From Treponema sp. (GTDB lineage: Bacteria; Spirochaetota; Spirochaetia; Treponematales; Treponemataceae), in the NCBI GenBank assembly GCA_017613485.1, contig JAGADS010000145.1:1-27330 (forward strand): 27,330 bases of DNA, read 5' to 3'. The notes below the pieces were generated by a model. That model made no database searches, was not told the origin of the DNA, and saw only the letters and a program-made list of their open reading frames with translations. Below, one piece after another: positions 25,001 through 27,330 of this stretch. Positions within the stretch are counted from its first letter, which is position 1, and each line of letters opens with the position of its first letter. Position numbers and translations under genes: made by a program.

Positions 25001-25340
25001 ATTTTTCAAAATCCCTTGAGTCCATGAGGTTGGACTTGTTTATTATTTTCTTTAAGCTGTCATAATATTTTTTTCTGATAATTTCTTTTTTAACATGGTC
25101 GTCATCAGTCTTGCCACTTGTTGTATATTCTACAATGCAGTTGTTCAAATCGACTTCGGCATCCATGCCTATCAAGATGCGAAGCTGTTTGTCTTTTAAA
25201 TCCTTAGAAATCTCACAGAATCCTGAAAAAAAGAAATATCCGACTAGAAAATCCAATTTTGAGCTGGTTTTTGTTAAAGAATTTATTCTTTCAGAAAGGG
25301 AATTGTCCTTGCTGGTATTTGTAAGAAATTTTGTAGCCAT
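22005..25340 (-). CDS. PLD-nuclease / SNF2-type helicase fusion protein
   Basis: The protein has 1111 residues from ATG 25340, which has GAGGGA five bases upstream; an in-frame ATG at 25388 lacks this. Residues 1-200 are a PLD-type nuclease half site: HAK (137-139), GSSNFS (160-165) and NEIN (173-176). The SF2/SNF2 motor follows: Walker A region DVVGLGKS (287-294), DEAH (358-361), SAT (387-389), ATDAISEGFSLH, and arginine-finger motif QRVGRINR (809-816). About 290 C-terminal residues are unassigned. Predicted to translocate on DNA and cut with the PLD module when the partner methylase mark is missing. It is the first gene of the minus-strand pair and is divergent from an XRE regulator. This inference rests on domain logic. 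Confidence 0.88.
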   Translation of the reverse strand: MATKFLTNTSKDNSLSERINSLTKTSSKLDFLVGYFFFSGFCEISKDLKDKQLRILIGMDAEVDLNNCIVEYTTSGKTDDDHVKKEIIRKKYYDSLKKIINKSNLMDSRDFEKSYHVFCEKLENGTLEVRKTKDPNHAKMYLFYIKNRENNLDESKLIVGSSNFSIQGFKARNEINVYLQDDNDFKDGKEIFDALWEDSISLVNQDNKDEFKSLVLEHTWLETLPTPYLMYVRVLYEYFKETKDYIKTPKEITHDRMNQFFDVSYQVDAIREGVAKVKKHSGCIVADVVGLGKSVIASAIAANLDKRTIIITPPHLKSQWTDYAADFGLRGCKIYTSGKLEEAAYENKNYSDLVIIIDEAHRYRSENTEAYGYLHQLCAGNQVILLSATPFNNRPEDIFSLIKLFQIPARSTIQTVNNLSDQMAVLAKEYDDLKKEHRIKKSTEKEFNEKSSELAEKIRAILAPVVIRRTRVDLEKLDDYQADLKAQNILFSDVKPPKSQNYELGDLSDLYIQTLEQLTNEESGFKGARYKPLTYLKFESKEKSNLDKKLVKKYSQYFDDVENFSSGQRNMAEFMKQLLVRRFESSKYSFIQTLKNTKKSMDTLRRWFVEFERIPMAKKAKLPDVDDLKAILGDDEDGLFSGTDEIFQCTMSKENQKGIWYIDAADVREDFIKDLDSDIKLIDGFLSQWEKIENDPKLKSIESKIKSSLKKEPDRKVIIFTEFSDTADYLTENFKKDGLQVMMYSSKVASKTNRDLIRSNFDAGYPKELQKDDYDVLVATDAISEGFSLHRAGTIYNYDISYNPTRVIQRVGRINRINKKVFDELYIYNFFPTATGEEISHTAEISTFKMKLFQAILGADTKILTEDETIEGYLGKEFTDAQNNANSASWDVEFKNELSAIRKNEPEILNAAIDLPQRCRIGRKNVNYNLSRQDLLSQELFEDIQEKGVLLFSKKGDSFRFCFTAQDGSTTMVSPQQALTLFKSKKDEKGYTVSDAFYPMYEKAKTESGLVKSSIRNSQTSQDACKNLGFLKNSVQKESDSEYLEAIMDAISWDSIPEFYVRKISRIKVKDADALEQIKEIIPASYLNSLIEKEHKVGSEPETILLAEELK

Positions 25341-25463
25341 AAATCCCTCGTTGTGCATTTGGCAGAAATCTGGAAAAAGAAAGTCCAAATGGAAATCTGT
25401 TACCGATGTTTCCTTTGTCCATAACCTTTCCCACTAGGAATATTCTGATTTATTAACAAAAAG

Positions 25464-25540
25464 TCAGTAATTACTGAGTATATCATAAAAAGTCAGAAAA
25501 AACACAGTTTTTGGCGAAAAAATCAGAAATTTCTTAGATT
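25464..25540. promoter_or_regulatory. Candidate operator array and XRE promoter
   Basis: Three TCAG-centred sites start at 25464 (TCAGTAATTACTGA, a perfect 14-bp palindrome), 25493 (half site in AAAGTCAGAAAAA) and 25523 (TCAGAAATTTCTTA, palindromic at 12 of 14 positions). Spacings are 29 and 30 bp, about three helical turns. A weak promoter for the XRE gene (TTGGCG 25511-25516, TAGATT 25535-25540, spacing 18) overlaps the last site, as expected for autorepression. Confidence 0.6.
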
Positions 25541-25549
25541 ATTGTGGTT

Positions 25550-25873
25550 ATGAGTGATTTTTGGCGAAGAGTTGACGAAGAATTGGATTATAAGGGACTA
25601 AATAGAACGTATCTTGCCAAGGAATGTGGATTCAGCCTCACGAATATAGGACAGGGAATCAAATTGGGCAGCACACCTTCCGCCGAAACCGCCGTAAAAA
25701 TCGCACGGGTCCTGGGGGTGAGCGTGGAATACCTGGTGACCGGGATTGAGGGGCCTAAGATGCAGGAAAACAAGGAAATAAACGCAATTGTCCATGACCT
25801 GCGTCATTTGCGAGCGGAGGATCTGGACCTTGCCAAGACTCTTGTACATCGGCTGACACTTACAAAAGGGTGA
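25550..25873 (+). CDS. XRE-family helix-turn-helix regulator
   Basis: The protein has 107 residues from ATG 25550; an in-frame GTG lies 6 bp upstream. A helix-turn-helix of the Cro/C1 type occupies about 17-65: TYLAKECGFSLTNIGQGIKLG and AVKIARVLGVSVEYLVTG. A short helical tail (75-107) may dimerise. It is divergent from the PLD-helicase/methylase operon with 209 bp between the starts, which hold three candidate operator sites. It probably controls itself and perhaps the defence operon. No Shine-Dalgarno sequence is seen; the predicted -10 lies 9 bp before the ATG. The DMT transporter follows 46 bp downstream. Confidence 0.85.
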   Translation: MSDFWRRVDEELDYKGLNRTYLAKECGFSLTNIGQGIKLGSTPSAETAVKIARVLGVSVEYLVTGIEGPKMQENKEINAIVHDLRHLRAEDLDLAKTLVHRLTLTKG

Positions 25874-25919
25874 CGCATCCCATGGCGAGAAATTTGAAAA
25901 AGTGATATAGTTTCGCATT

Positions 25920-26882
25920 ATGAAGACGTTTTACCATGGCTCTAGCGCAGGAAAAGTTTTTGGCTACATCCTTGCCGCGACTACCATTTTATTTTGGGGG
26001 ATTACTTTTGTAAGCACGAAATATCTGCTTGCAGACTTCTCTTCTGCCGAGATTCTTTTCTTCCGTGTGATTCTTGCCTTTGTTGGTCTCTGGATAATTC
26101 ATCCCAAAACTGAAAAAATTCAAATGCGCGACAACATCCTTTTTGCGCTTGCGGCCCTTACCGGAATCATCTTCTATCAGCTGATGGAAAACATTGCGAT
26201 TCACTTTACCAATGCGTCCAACGTGAGCGTAATCGTCAGCATCTGCCCCCTCTTTACCGCCATAATCAGCCAGATTTTCCTAAAGGAAAAGCACCTCACC
26301 TTCTGGTTCATCCTCGGATTTTTCATTTCAATTACCGGCGTCACACTGGTCTGCCTCAACGGTAGCACCAGGCTCCAGTTCAATCCCAAGGGCGATGTTC
26401 TGGCCCTTCTTTCCGCCATAAGCTGGGGCTTTTATTCCATGATAATTTCAATAATCAACAGAAGAAAATATGACCCCATCTGCTCAACCCGACGCATATT
26501 CTTCTTTGCGGTTTTGTTCATGGCAGTCATCGCCGATGTGGGGATTTTCATAAATGCAAATGCAGGAGGCATGCCGTCATCTTCTGTATTGCAGGCATTC
26601 TCGTTTGAAATTGATTCATCAGTAAATGCAGCCCGATTCTCCAAACTGCTCAACTGGGTGAACCTTTTGTTCCTTGGTGTGGTGGCAAGCGGACTTTGCT
26701 TTGTGGCGTGGAACAAGGCATGTCAGATTGTCGGGACAGTCAAAATCAGCTGTGGCCTCTATCTTATTTCCGTCGTGACCATTGTCTTTGCCTTCTTTGC
26801 ACTCGGGGAAAAAATAACCCCTCTTGGTGCGGCCGGTGCCATAATCACCATTGCAGGCCTTTTCATCAGCGAGAAAAAATAA
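25920..26882 (+). CDS. DMT-superfamily (EamA) transporter
   Basis: The protein has 320 residues with about ten hydrophobic segments in two repeats: LAATTILFWGITFVSTKYLL starts the first and VLALLSAISWGFYSMIISII the second, the usual EamA signature positions. Inner-membrane exporter or permease of small metabolites, substrate unknown. The loop near 205-235 between the segments is longer than usual. ATG 25920 has no SD; a TATAGT (25906-25911) lies 8 bp upstream, suggesting a near-leaderless mRNA. It follows the XRE gene but is probably an ordinary chromosomal gene. Confidence 0.85.
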   Translation: MKTFYHGSSAGKVFGYILAATTILFWGITFVSTKYLLADFSSAEILFFRVILAFVGLWIIHPKTEKIQMRDNILFALAALTGIIFYQLMENIAIHFTNASNVSVIVSICPLFTAIISQIFLKEKHLTFWFILGFFISITGVTLVCLNGSTRLQFNPKGDVLALLSAISWGFYSMIISIINRRKYDPICSTRRIFFFAVLFMAVIADVGIFINANAGGMPSSSVLQAFSFEIDSSVNAARFSKLLNWVNLLFLGVVASGLCFVAWNKACQIVGTVKISCGLYLISVVTIVFAFFALGEKITPLGAAGAIITIAGLFISEKK

Positions 26883-26890
26883 GGGAAAAT

Positions 26891-26945
26891 TTCCACTCTC
26901 AACTTTCAACTCTCAGTTCTCAACTTTCAGTTTTCCACTTCCACC
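26891..26945 (-). repeat. Degenerate heptamer array, second copy (reverse orientation)
   Basis: Seven units of 7 bp plus a partial one, plus-strand forms such as CTCAACT, TTCAACT, CTCAGTT and TTCCACT; on the minus strand this is AGTTGAR, the same consensus as at 18210-18252. It starts just after the DMT transporter stop and ends at the -35 of the following promoter. Confidence 0.75.
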
Positions 26946-26974
26946 TAGACGTGAATTTTTTAATGGGGTATAAT
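26946..26974 (+). promoter_or_regulatory. Sigma-70 promoter of the DUF975-like gene
   Basis: TAGACG (26946-26951) and a perfect TATAAT (26969-26974) are 17 bp apart. The leader is about 35 bases and contains ACAGGAG before the ATG. Confidence 0.65.
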
Positions 26975-27016
26975 CAAATCATTCAATAAAACTTCATTTT
27001 ACAGACAGGAGAAAAA

Positions 27017-27330
27017 ATGTTTGACCGTCAAAAATACAAGTATATAGCACGGCTGCAGCTCAAGGGAAGGCGTGGAGTTCCAGTTCTTGCCACCCTTACG
27101 GTAATAGCCGTTGTTTTTCTGATTTATCTCCCGGACAGGATAAACAGCTACAGGCAGGTGCTTTTTGGATCAGGTTATCCAAGACAGACTTCTGTTGGAA
27201 ACGCACTTTCCTTTCTGGTGCCGTTCCTGGTTTATTTTATTTACGGTGTCATGACCATGGCATATACTTATCTTCATGTCGTGATGTCGCATACAACAAA
27301 AGAGGTAAAATTCTCAACCTACATAAATGG
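27017..27330 (+). CDS. DUF975-like integral membrane protein, 3' end outside window
   Basis: The reading frame is open from ATG 27017 to the window end (104 complete codons). The start MFDRQKYKYIARLQLKGRRGVPVLAT-type N-terminus, a Lys/Arg-rich amphipathic helix leading into a first membrane segment (VLATLTVIAVVFLIYLP), matches the usual beginning of DUF975 family membrane proteins. A second hydrophobic segment is ALSFLVPFLVYFIYGVMTM. ACAGGAG lies 6 bases before the ATG. Function unknown; the family call is by resemblance. Confidence 0.65.
   Translation, partial: MFDRQKYKYIARLQLKGRRGVPVLATLTVIAVVFLIYLPDRINSYRQVLFGSGYPRQTSVGNALSFLVPFLVYFIYGVMTMAYTYLHVVMSHTTKEVKFSTYIN

Noticed and set aside
18716..25340. 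Naming the helicase/methylase pair DISARM, BREX or Mokosh
   Set aside because: DISARM core drmA/drmB, BREX pglZ/brxC and the Mokosh pairing are absent; only individual domain types are shared.
25340..25388. Earlier ATG at 25388 as the helicase start
   Set aside because: ATG 25340 has GAGGGA at proper spacing and the extra 16 residues look like leader translation.

Overview
The window looks like chromosomal DNA of a Treponema-like spirochaete. The main clue is a secreted protein resembling the Borrelia/Treponema P13 integral outer-membrane family (17023-17763). Supporting clues are a lipoprotein with a KPVIYLYP motif, several TTG starts, and a housekeeping background of moderate GC interrupted by visibly AT-rich defence genes. 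The genus is an inference; no rRNA, tRNA or species marker is present.

Left part (1-8058): a class I SAM methyltransferase overlaps a converging three-gene minus-strand operon. That operon encodes a KPVIYLYP lipoprotein, a Memo-domain lipoprotein, and a PHP-domain protein that has lost its metal-binding histidines. It is followed by a PTS EIIA (ptsN-like) gene with a clear terminator, a membrane-anchored lytic transglycosylase, a CYTH-domain protein and diaminopimelate decarboxylase (lysA).

First defence locus (8176-11747, plus strand): a four-gene DpnII-type (GATC) restriction-modification operon. Gene order is a Dam-family methylase with an extra ParB-like C-terminal domain, a DpnII/MboI-type endonuclease, an unrecognised 182-residue protein, and a second DpnA-like adenine methylase whose reading frame has no ATG/GTG/TTG start upstream of its catalytic core. 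An inverted repeat covers the -10 element and start codon of the first gene.

Middle (11859-18569): a translationally coupled pair of ABC half-exporters; a convergent intergenic region filled with REP-like palindromes; metY (O-acetylhomoserine sulfhydrylase) behind the P13-like gene; a small ACT-domain protein; and an orphan antitoxin-like gene. The antitoxin gene is flanked by a 48-bp direct repeat of the 3' end of the neighbouring methylase.

Second defence locus (18716-25873): a divergent arrangement of an XRE regulator (plus strand) and a two-gene operon (minus strand). The operon encodes a PLD-nuclease/SNF2-helicase fusion and a large Eco57I/TaqI-like adenine methylase. Three TCAG-containing sites spaced 29-30 bp apart, the first a perfect 14-bp palindrome, lie between the divergent genes and are candidate operators.

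Right end: a DMT-family transporter, an array of degenerate heptamer repeats, a sigma-70 promoter, and the start of a DUF975-like membrane protein that runs off the window.

Across the window several genes (ptsN, lysA, the ACT gene, and probably dam, the XRE regulator and the DMT transporter) have a promoter -10 box only 6-9 bases from the ATG and no Shine-Dalgarno sequence. This suggests frequent leaderless mRNAs.
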